DNA from: Owenia fusiformis
Lineage: Eukaryota > Annelida > Polychaeta > Sabellida > Oweniidae
Assembly: GCA_903813345.2 (NCBI GenBank)
Contig: CAIIXF020000011.1
Coordinates: forward strand, 26,094,166 to 26,158,165
Direction of reading: 5' to 3'
Length of the DNA: 64,000 nucleotides
The notes beneath the pieces are model-generated. The model had not been told where the DNA came from. It was given only the letters and a program-made list of their open reading frames with translations, and made no database searches. This document shows positions 10,269-19,371 of this stretch, in pieces. The translations under genes were made by a program, and so were the position numbers. Each line of letters opens with the position of its first letter. Positions within the stretch are counted from its first letter, which is position 1.

Positions 10269-10584
10269 TCTTATATCCATTTCCATGGCAACCACTCAAC
10301 CATGTGACTTGAAATTTTTATCATATATTCATTTAGCCCATACCAATATACCATAGCAATTTGAAAACATTCCATTGAGTATTTTTTGAGTTCTTGCCTA
10401 ATTTTTTTATAGTAGGGGTCCAAATTATAGCCCATGGGGGGTAAAATGGCCACAAAATCTAAAAGCTGAAAAACTAGGATCTAATAATTCATACAAATAT
10501 GTGAAATCATACTAGCAACATGCAAAATTATGTCCCGTAAAATCCCTCTGAAAGCACGCATTTAGGCTCATTCTGACTGCACTA
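10269..10584 (-). repeat. outer piece of the right inverted arm
   Basis: Inverse copy of 7125-7440, including the complement of the GGGTTTAGGCGTGCGTT region and the mirrored frame at 10271-10453. Ends with CTGCACTA followed by the TTAT duplication. Confidence 0.8.
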
Positions 10585-10588
10585 TTAT

Positions 10589-12038
10589 ATGATAAGACCA
10601 ATGGCCATTTTAGCAGTAAACACACTTTCTTGAATAAGATGCAGAGAATTATGTTTCCTTCTAAACATTCACAACCCCTTTCAATAGAATATTTTATGTT
10701 GCATGTAATTGATGTGTGTTTTTTACTTAAACTTTCTTTAACTTTAGCCTTTCCTTAGGTGTCTTATAATACAATTCATGAAAAATGTGATTAGTATAAA
10801 CCCATAAAGGAAATTGACATTAAAGCACAACTGATACTCACATTATGCACTTAGTTCTGCTCTTATAAAAGACCGGTTCCTCTGTTAGCTTTATACCAAT
10901 GTATGCAAGCCTTAAATAACCTCTTTGCTTATGTTGAACTCAAGTTCTCTACATATGAGGTCATGCTACCAGTATGCTCAATATGCATATTTTTTATCAA
11001 GCCCTGACAAAAAGTGCCAAGTTAATGTAAACAACCAAAATGTACTGTTTGAAATAAACATTTGAAACAGCTAAAACTGAACTGAAGAACAACTTAAATA
11101 TTTCACATTAATTTAAATACAGGTTTATCAAATCGTGTCAGTTTTTATTGATTTAAATTATTGAATTTGCCTTTAAATGTCATCTGTAAGGAAACGCCTT
11201 TTGCACCTGAGCCATTGAGAGTTTATCTTGTGACTGACTGAAAGAATGAATGACTTAAATAATTTTTTTTACAAGGTAACAATGTAGGTTAATGCATGTT
11301 AGACTGTTCAATGTTCAATAGTCATTTTTAATCATTTTTGATATTCTTGACTGATAAATGATCATAAAGTTCTTATACCGAACCTTAGGACAAAAAATAT
11401 TAAGGTCAACTTGAAGGACTGATATTAGTTCAAACCACTTTGTCTAATTTTATTGTATTGAAAAATGGCCACCATTCTAGCATTTTTTCGTATTTGTACT
11501 ATTTTGTTGAGATTTTTTATGTGCCGACTTAAAAGCATATTACACTTTTTGATAAAAATTTGGCTATTGTGAGCAACCATTTTGAAAATCATGGGTGTTA
11601 TGTCGTTTGTAAAAATGCGAGCTATGGCTGTTCAATGGGATTTGCTATGCTTTGGCGTTGCTGTTGTTGACTTTAATAAACAAGGAAGGCAAAATAACAG
11701 ATGCAACCATATGATCCCTATGCATGTGTAGAAGAGAATCATTTTAATTCTAGGTTGAAAATTTGGTTTAGAATACTCAGTGAACTGATGTTAATGCTGT
11801 AAGGCTGCAATTTTTTAGCTCACATGGTGAGCTTTTGCAATCACTCGCTTGTTAATTCTATGGTACAAGGAAATAAAACAGATTGTAAAAAAAATCGATG
11901 ATGAGACTTATTGAGGTCAATAATAAAACAAAAACAGCACTTCTGTGAATTTACTAGCATTAAATAACAAATGTGGAAATTCAGTCAAAAAATACTCTTG
12001 GGCTGTGTTTGGAAGTAATACAGTGTTATTTTTTATAG
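10589..12038. other. no gene seen
   Basis: AT-rich spacer between the foldback element and the right snoRNA block. No sizeable open frame or repeat recognised. The last part (about 11870-12038) resembles the sequence before the other type-A exons, so it belongs to the duplicated host unit. Confidence 0.4.
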
Positions 12039-12218
12039 CAATGGCAGGAGAAGGATGAAATTGGAGAAGAGCCATTCTAGAGTCTGATAATGACCTTAAA
12101 GACTGGTCTGCAGAAATGTCAATCTGATGGTAGGTAGTCTACTTCTTGAATAATAAAAAGTATATCCTTCAATGCTTTTCATTTCTTTATTATTTTACAT
12201 TTATAATTGTTAATGAAT

Positions 12219-12288
12219 GATTCAATGATGAGACGGAATTACCGTTTGAGGTAACTATGAAACCAAACGCGGCACTTTCTGAGAATCT
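12219..12288 (+). ncRNA. box C/D snoRNA, copy 3
   Basis: Box C ATGATGA (12225-12231), box D CTGA (12279-12282), terminal stem GATTC/GAATC. The base after GATTC is A rather than T, the only visible change near the 5' stem. Both guide regions match copy 2. It lies in the intron between A3 (ends 12129) and B1 (starts 12467). Confidence 0.85.
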
Positions 12289-12670
12289 ACACCAAATTAA
12301 CAAATCCTTTGAAAGGGCCCCATACTATAATATAGGATTCCATTAGGTAATCATTTAGAGCATGGGTGCTAAACTGACTGCTATTTGGTAAAACCTAATA
12401 ACAAGACAAATAATATTTTATGGGTAAATAAATAGAATTGGCACTGATTTGTGTGATATTTCCTAGGTATATCATCTGGTAAATTCAACTCACTAACCAA
12501 GATACCTCGTGTTGTACAACCATATCTGGCTCCTTGTCTTGCCTGGCCCATGGAATTCTACAGATCCAAGGATAGTCAATTTCACCTCCACCCCTATCGC
12601 TGGATCCAACTCATCTAACATTCAAGGTAAGCTCTAAGTATAATTTCTATATTTTTCTATTATCTGGGAT

Positions 12671-12783
12671 TAGAGTCGCTTATTGTGCCTTGTGCAGTGG
12701 CCTTTGAGTGCTAAAACTTTCTCAGACATAAACTTCTAGCTTAATGCCCAGCATGACTTCTCCATACACATGCTGACACCAAG
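12671..12783 (+). ncRNA. conserved intronic element C1, possible H/ACA-type RNA
   Basis: A block of about 113 nt repeated after each type-B exon. It contains ACATAA (fits the H box AnAnnA) and ends with the hairpin CAGCATG...CATGCTG followed directly by ACA and three bases (CCA), as in an H/ACA tail. The 5' half folds only weakly and the 3' hairpin is short, so an H/ACA snoRNA is only a possibility. The whole unit is recently duplicated, so conservation alone proves little. Confidence 0.25.
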
Positions 12784-13216
12784 CCTGATACATTCAATTA
12801 ATAAACTATGTATGATTTAAATTATAAAAATCAGGGCAGAAATTCTGGAAATACAATTACATGGCAACATTATTGGAGATAACTGATTTTTACCAACTGT
12901 TTGTAACTGTTTGTGGTCAACAATGAATCTAACATAGCAGTTCAGCAGGATTTAATAGCATTATGTAATAACTTAATAAGTCATGCTGAAATGTAGTATA
13001 AAAATACTCATGGACTTTATGTGGAAGTAATACAGTATTTCATTTTATAGCAATGACAAGAGTAGGATGAAATGGGAGAAGATCCATTCTGGAGTTTGAT
13101 AATGAACTTGACAACTGTCTTCGGAAATGTCAATGTGATGGTAGGTAAAACAGTAAATAGCCCTATTCAATGCTTTTCATTATTGTATTATTTTACATTT
13201 ATAATTGTTAGTGAAT

Positions 13217-13286
13217 GATTCTGTGATGAGACGGAATTACCGTTTGAGGTAACTATGAAACCAAACGCGGCACTTTCTGAGAATCT
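13217..13286 (+). ncRNA. box C/D snoRNA, copy 4
   Basis: Box C GTGATGA (13223-13229), box D CTGA (13277-13280), perfect stem GATTC/GAATC. Sequence between the boxes is the same as in copy 2. It lies in the intron between A4 (ends 13140) and B2 (starts 13455). Confidence 0.85.
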
Positions 13287-13620
13287 ACACCAAATTAATG
13301 AAATTTTTGAAGGGTTTCATATTATACTGTAGGATTCCATCAGATAATCCTTTAGATCATGGGTGCTGAATTAACTGTTATTTGGTAAAACCTAATAATT
13401 AGAGACAGAAAATATCATTGGTAACTTTAAAGAATATTTGCATGATATTTCCAGGTATGTGATCTGGTAGATTCAACTCACTAACCAAGATACCTCGTGT
13501 TGGACAATCATCTCTGGCTCCTAGTCTTTAAGAATTTCACCTCCACCCCTATCCCTGGATCCAACTCCTCTAACATTAAAGGTAAGCTCTTAAGTATTTC
13601 TAGTATTTCTATTATTTGGG

Positions 13621-13733
13621 ATTAGAGTCGCTTATTGTGCCTTCTGCAGTGGCCTTGGAGTGCTAAAACTTTCTCAGACATAAACTTCTAGCATAATGCC
13701 CAGCATGACTTCTCCATACACATGCTGACACCA
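13621..13733 (+). ncRNA. conserved intronic element C2, possible H/ACA-type RNA
   Basis: Second copy of element C1, with the same ACATAA and terminal CAGCATG/CATGCTG-ACA arrangement and only a few substitutions. It lies between exons B2 and A5. Confidence 0.25.
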
Positions 13734-14152
13734 AGCCTGATACATTCAATTTATAAATTATGTATGATTTAAATTATAAAAATCAGGGCAGAAATTCTGG
13801 AAATACAATTACATGGCAACATTATTGGAGATACCTGATTTTTACCAACTGTTTGAGGTCAACAATGAATCAAATATAGCACTTCGTCAGGATTTAATAG
13901 CGTAATAAGTCATGCTGAAATGTAGTATTAAAATACTCCTGGACTTTATGTTGAAGTAATACAGTGTTTCATTTTATAGCAATGACAAGAGTAGGATGAA
14001 ACGGGAGAAGATCCATTCTGGAGTTTGATAATGAACTTGACAACTGTCTTCGGAAATGTCAATGTGATGGTATAGGGTAGGTATAACAGTAAATAGCCCA
14101 ATTCAACGCTTTTCATTATTGTAAAATTTTACATTTATAATTGTTAGTGAAT

Positions 14153-14222
14153 GATTCTATGATGAGACGGAATTACCGTTTGAGGTAACTATGAAACCAA
14201 ACGCGGCACTTTCTGAGAATCT
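14153..14222 (+). ncRNA. box C/D snoRNA, copy 5
   Basis: Box C ATGATGA (14159-14165), box D CTGA (14213-14216), perfect stem GATTC/GAATC, both guides unchanged. It lies in the intron between A5 and B3. Confidence 0.85.
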
Positions 14223-14586
14223 ACACCAAATTAATGAAGTTTTTGAAGGGTTTCATATTATAATGTAGGATTCCATCAGATAATCCTTTAGATCATGGGT
14301 GCTGAATGAACTGCTATTTGTTAAAAGCTAAATAATTAGACACAGAAAATATCATTGGTAACTTTAAAGAATATTTGTGTGATATTTTCAGGTATGTCAT
14401 CTGGTAGGTACAACTCACTAACCAAGATACCTCGTGTTGGACAATCATCTCTAGCTCCTAGTCTTTTCTGGCCCATGGAATTTAACAGAACAAAGAATTT
14501 CACCTCCACCCCTATCTCTGGATCCAACTCCTCTAACATTTAAGGTAAGCTCTTAAGTATAATTTGTAGTATTTCTATTATTTGGG

Positions 14587-14699
14587 ATTAGAGTCGCTTA
14601 TTGTGCCTTCTGCAGTGGCCTTTGAGTGCTAAAACTTTCTCAGACATAAACTTCTAGCATAATGCCCAGCATGACTTCTCCATACACATGCTGACACCA
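14587..14699 (+). ncRNA. conserved intronic element C3, possible H/ACA-type RNA
   Basis: Third copy of the element described at 12671, between exons B3 and A6, with the same H-box-like and ACA-ended hairpin features. Confidence 0.25.
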
Positions 14700-15038
14700 A
14701 GCCTGATACATTCAATTTATAAATTATGTATGATTAAAGTTAGGGCAGAAAAATATTGAAAATACAATTACATGGCAACATTATTGGAGATACCTGATTT
14801 TTACCAACTGTTTGAGGTCAACAATGAATCAAATATAGCAGTTCGGCAGGATTTAATAGCATTATGTAATAAGTCATGCTGAAATGTAGTATAAAAATAC
14901 TCATGGACTTTATGTGGAAGTAATACAGTGTTTCATTTTATAGCAATTGACAAGAGTAGCATAAAATGGGAGAAGATCCATTCTGGAGTCTGATAATGAG
15001 TTTAAAGACTGGTCTGCAGAAATGTCAATCTGATGGTA

Positions 15039-15275
15039 CAGTTGGGGACAAAAATAAATGACAGGTCGATTTTCGATCACCATTTCCTAATTATGGTGGT
15101 CTGAAAGCCCATAATTTCCAATATTGTCTAGATATATATCCCTTAAAATTTGTATATTTTACAGTTTGTATAATCTCATCCACTGATGTATGGCCTCTTG
15201 TAAATTCTCTTATTTTTAACATGGGAAATCCTCACTTCAGCAAATCCATCTGTCATTTATTTATGTCCCCAACTG
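15039..15275. mobile_element. Tc1/mariner-like MITE in the 5' splice site of host exon A6
   Basis: A 237-bp insertion with inverted ends: CAGTTGGGGACA at 15039 and the complement TGTCCCCAACTG (one internal mismatch over the about 25-bp arms) at 15275. TA flanks both sides (15037-15038 and 15276-15277). The other A exons read GATGGTAGGTAGTC without interruption, so the empty site is visible in the paralogous copies. No coding capacity. TA duplication and length fit a Tc1/mariner-group MITE. Confidence 0.9.
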
Positions 15276-15361
15276 TAGGTAGTCTACTTCTTAAACAGTA
15301 AATAGCCCAATTTAATGCTTTTCATAACTGTCTTATTTTACATTTATAATAGTTAATGAAT

Positions 15362-15431
15362 GATTCTGTGATGAGACGGAATTACCGTTTGAGGTAACTA
15401 TGAAACCAAACGCGGCACTTTCTGAGAATCT
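15362..15431 (+). ncRNA. box C/D snoRNA, copy 6
   Basis: Box C GTGATGA (15368-15374), box D CTGA (15422-15425), perfect stem GATTC/GAATC, both guides unchanged. It lies in the intron between A6 and B4, downstream of the MITE at 15039. Confidence 0.85.
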
Positions 15432-15802
15432 ACACAGAGTTAATGAAATTTTTGAAGGGTTTCATATTATACTGTAGGATTCCATCAGATGATCCTTTAG
15501 ATCATGGGTATTGAATGAACTGCTATTTGTTAAAAACTTAATAATTAGACACAGAAAATATCATTGGTAACTTTAAAGAATATTTGCGTGATATTTCCAG
15601 GTATGTGATCTGGTAGATTCAACTCACTAACCAAGATACCTTGTGTTGGACAATCATCTCTGGCTCCTAGTCTTGTCTGGCCCATGGAATCCTACAGAAC
15701 CAAGGATAGTCTATTTCACCTCCACCCCTATCTCTGGATCCAACTCATCTAACATTCGAGGTAAGCTCTAAGTATAATTTCTATATTTTTCTATTATCTG
15801 GG

Positions 15803-15914
15803 ATTAGAGTCGCTTATTGTGCCTTCTGCAGTGGCCTTGGAGTGCTAAAACTTTCTCAGACATAAACTTCTAGCATAATGCCCAGCATGACTTCTCCATA
15901 CACATGCTGACACC
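15803..15914 (+). ncRNA. conserved intronic element C4, possible H/ACA-type RNA
   Basis: Fourth copy of the element described at 12671, after exon B4. Similarity to the upstream units ends about 40 bases later, so any further A exon of the series is absent here. Confidence 0.22.
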
Positions 15915-16350
15915 AAGCCTGAAACATTCAATTAATAAACTATGTATAATTTAAACAATAAAAGTCGGGATTTATGTTTATATATGAGAGACCTGATATT
16001 TTACGAAAACACAGAAATCATGCTGTGTAAAAAATCTGTATGGGTTCTGGCCATTGTGACAGAGGTGCAGCATATCATATGACTACTATAAATATCAAAT
16101 ATTTGTAAGTCTATAATAGTCTATTGTAACTCTATAATCCTCCTAAGTAGAGGGGAAAAAACTTGACAGTTTAACCATCATAAAGATCTAGAAGTGACCC
16201 ACCTAGCTATATTTTTTTTACTTGTATGTGATAAAAGATGGCAGGCTGTGTATCATTCCATAGAAAATTCAATTCAAATAACAGGCCATAGTCGGTGTAT
16301 TACTTGAAGATTTTATATTATTTTTCTCAAATAAAATGTTTCATATGTAT

Positions 16351-16425
16351 ATAATTGCAGGATACATGGTAGAAGCTAGCAATTTATCATAATTGCAGGA
16401 TACATGATAGAAGCTAGCAATTTAA
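16351..16425 (+). repeat. 38-bp tandem duplication
   Basis: Two adjacent copies of a unit beginning ATAATTGCAGGATACATG and ending GCTAGCAATTTA, with one substitution visible. Confidence 0.8.
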
Positions 16426-16615
16426 TAAAGATATTGGCGAGACATTCTGGCAATGCAACACTACACTACTTCAGTTGGTAATGCAACACTACACTACACT
16501 ACTTAGAATTAACCATCTCCAAGAACTCAATGGGACATCCATCTGTGACATTATTTCTACATGACTACCTGGTATAACTATGACATCTATGGTGGAGGGG
16601 GCTGGTGCTGGTGTG

Positions 16616-16900
16616 TGATTAAATCACCAAAGTTGACACACTGTGGACACTCAGGCTATTTACGATTTAAGATGTGACACCAAACACCAATGATAATGGT
16701 CACTACTGGCTTGTGGTCACTTAACACTCCAGTAAATTCCGATCCTTACACTGTTCAAGATTATGACACCAAGCACCAATTATAATTGTCACTACAGCCT
16801 AGTGGCTGGTAATTGTTATTAAATCACCAAGAAAGTTGATATCTGTGGACACTCCAGATATATACAATTCAAGATGTGACACCAAACACAAATGATTATT
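16616..16900 (+). repeat. three diverged copies of an about 90-bp repeat
   Basis: The order TTAAATCACCAA, GTTGA, CTGTGGACACTC, ATTnAAGATGTGACACCAAACAC recurs at about 16618 and 16818. A shorter variant (CAAGATTATGACACCAAGCACC) lies at about 16758. No coding signal. Confidence 0.6.
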
Positions 16901-19020
16901 GTAAACATAGTAATTTTCTGGTGGATATTAGACTTCTATAAAGAGGATGGAGAAGGGGCCATGGTGTATATTGCCGCTGTGGTAACTACTGTATATATCT
17001 GCAATTAGAATTATTAGATTGCAGACTGTGATTTACGTTTCATACTAATTGCAGACTGATTTGCGTTTCATAGGTTCATTGCCTGTTCAGAATACAAAAT
17101 AAATTGGTGCATATTGCAAGTGTGATTATATGATAATAATATATGATAATAATTGACATAGGTTTAACCTCAAGTAGTTCCACTAGATTTGAAATGCTTA
17201 ATAAGATAAAAAATACCTCAAAGTTTCATCTACACTTTAAACGCATCCTTTATAGGTAATTGATATTCTTGTTTGACATATTTCAGGCGAAAAATGCTAA
17301 CACCAGATGCTACTACATGCTAACATATATAGATTACACGATACCGTTAAATACCAAGTGAAGTGGTATCATAATTACTGTATTGTACTATCTCTAAATG
17401 TTATCAGACTAAAATAAATCACTATGTCCAAACTATTGATTTTTGGTAAAGTACAACTTGGTGGATCACAATAGCTCAAAACATGCAAGTATTTCATGAT
17501 TGCACGTGAACTATAATCTATTGATTTCTTACAAAAACCTGGCTGTTTTCACATAACATGTAATGAAGAAATGACCGTTATTTATATTTACTACCCTAAT
17601 TAATTTTATTCCAGTGAAAAGTAAAATTGATACAATATGCTCTGTTAATGTGTATTGGTTTCAGCTGTATCAAAGAAATACTAAATAAATGAATAAAAAA
17701 AACTGAAAATTGTGTATGTTTATATACTGCAGTTGCAGAGTGGTACAAATACTGCTTCGATTTTTATGTCCTCAAATATTTTTATAGTCTCCCAATTTTT
17801 TGTGGACAGCTGTCGGCGTCTGTAACAAATGACATATGGTGACATTTTGCATGTTAATGCCTTGTTTATTATCAACAGATTAATTGTACCATACATTAGA
17901 AACTGATTGACAACTGAAAAAAGAAATCTTCTAGAAACATTCTCATTCACTCAGTTTTGTATGAAAAGCACAGTACGATATTAAACTTTTCATAAATATT
18001 ACTTAACCAATTCATCTCTAATTTAAAAAAAGATGGCATTGCAAAAAATCAAAACCTACGGGATCTCTACACAAAAGTATAGTTACTATTGGCTGGAAAA
18101 GTGTAGATTCTGAAAGCGGTCATACAAAGAACGATGGCTATAACAATATGTCACCACTTTTGAATAATAGGTAGGTTTAGGAAGCTTATTACAGTAAGTT
18201 ACTTAATCTTTCCTCCCTTCCTGGTAAATACAAAAAGGGGAAACCTAAGAGGAACATTACTTTAGGCTATTCATTCACGTTCAACTTCTCTCAACCTCCA
18301 TTTTGCGAAACCGTATTAAAATGGCAGGAAAGAATGGATAGTGTAAAATGTTGCAAACAACCTTCGGACATAAAGATTGCATTGTGGTGACATATTGTTT
18401 TAGTCTCCAATTTTTGTGGACGGTGTTCGGAGTTCCCATTTTTATAATCCTCATTTTATTTTCTGAAGACGAAAGTTTAAGATACAGAAATGTCCAGATA
18501 CATTACGTAAAACTTGTGTATATTGTACACAATTTTTGTCGAGAAAAACGTTCAGTGTTGGTAGGTGTTCACTACAAAGAGGGTATTTTATACAAAAGTC
18601 AGTAGAGTATGTGCGGAGGGAGGTTGTCCACTCACGCGTGCCACTAGAGGCAGGTGTTCACGAGAGACGTATTCACTAAGACAGGTTTTGCTGTAAATTA
18701 GGATTCAAAAGAGGCAGTTCAATTTTTCAAGCTATTGCCAGACAATCTAAAATCAATAAAGGATTTTTAGGACAGTCAGAATTGTCAAGACTGTCGGGCT
18801 TTTCAGAAAATAACTCATAATTGTAGGATATATACATAACAATTGCGGCTACAAAACGGAACAAAACACATATTTCAGAACAATATATTTTATTAATCAC
18901 TTTATTTTATTAATCCACTACTATATCTAGTATTCAACAAAATCTAAAATATATCTATTTACTCTTTAAAAGTACTATTTTATGCTATTTTTTATAAGTA
19001 CTATTATATGTTTAAAACTT

Positions 19021-19026
19021 TTTATT
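19021..19026 (-). terminator. candidate polyadenylation signal of the TRIM gene
   Basis: AATAAA on the minus strand about 350 nt past the TRIM stop. Further AATAAA words follow near 18900, so the exact 3' end is open. Confidence 0.3.
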
Positions 19027-19371
19027 TATCATAATTAGCACCTATCATCCAGAATGGACCATTGTGTTGTGCAACAAATAGTTATTCGAAAACGTTGGGA
19101 CTCTGAATTTGTAAATCGATTTATCAAATAAAAACTGCAATATTTCATACTTTCCGGAGTTCCTCGTCAATAGACCCAGATGGGTGTTTGTTTGAATAAG
19201 GGTAAGTTAAAAAGAACCTTTTCTCTGTAAAACCAACTAGCGTTCTTCACGAATGCTCAAGCGCCCATGGCTTCTTTTCGAGGGATATTAGTTAACGCCC
19301 ATGCGAAATAAACGAACCATTGGCGTATAAGCGAGAAGCTTCGGAATAGAATTTGACTAAATCGTATGAAA

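Larger units (their letters stand above)
7125..10584. mobile_element. foldback-type transposable element, about 3.46 kb
   Basis: The ends are inverted: TAGTGCAGTC at 7125 and its complement ending at 10584, each flanked by TTAT (7121-7124 and 10585-10588), a likely 4-bp target duplication. The left arm (7125 to about 7700) is matched in inverse order by two separate pieces on the right (about 10584-10269, then 8935-8655). About 1.33 kb carrying a 162-bp tandem array lies between those pieces. The centre (7700-8650) has shorter internal duplications. Open frames in the arms are mirror images of each other (both encode a stretch reading ILPPMGYNLDPYYK), so they are a by-product of the repeat. 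No transposase is visible: a non-autonomous element of unknown superfamily. Confidence 0.85.
12039..15760 (+). ncRNA. snoRNA host transcript, right block (exons A3-B1-A4-B2-A5-B3-A6-B4)
   Basis: Four tandem units of about 0.95-1.2 kb, each with exon A, snoRNA, exon B and a conserved downstream element. Type-A exons: 12039-12129, 13051-13140, 13980-14069, 14944-15035. Type-B exons: 12467-12626, 13455-13581, 14392-14544, 15601-15760. Acceptors end in TAG or CAG and donors read GTAGGT (A) or GTAAGC (B). A5 has a small duplication at its donor and A6 a transposon in it. Type-B exons share a core (ACTCACTAACCAAGATACC) but differ in length (160, 127, 153, 160 nt). Only B3 stays open over its length; B1 shifts frame and stops. 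The exons are therefore probably non-coding, and the snoRNAs, nearly invariant, are the selected product. Confidence 0.7.
15955..19020. other. intergenic, no gene seen
   Basis: AT-rich spacer between the host gene and the TRIM gene. Small open frames at 17720-17950 (minus) and 18348-18605 (plus) share a short similar stretch (TTTTGTGGACnGnnGTCGG near 17795 and 18412), suggesting repeat remnants rather than genes. A segment at 18599-18670 resembles 37437-37490. Confidence 0.4.

Noticed and set aside
7259-10453. Similar open frames at 7259-7540 (plus) and 10271-10453 (minus)
   Set aside because: They are the two inverted arms of the foldback element read on opposite strands, not paralogous genes.
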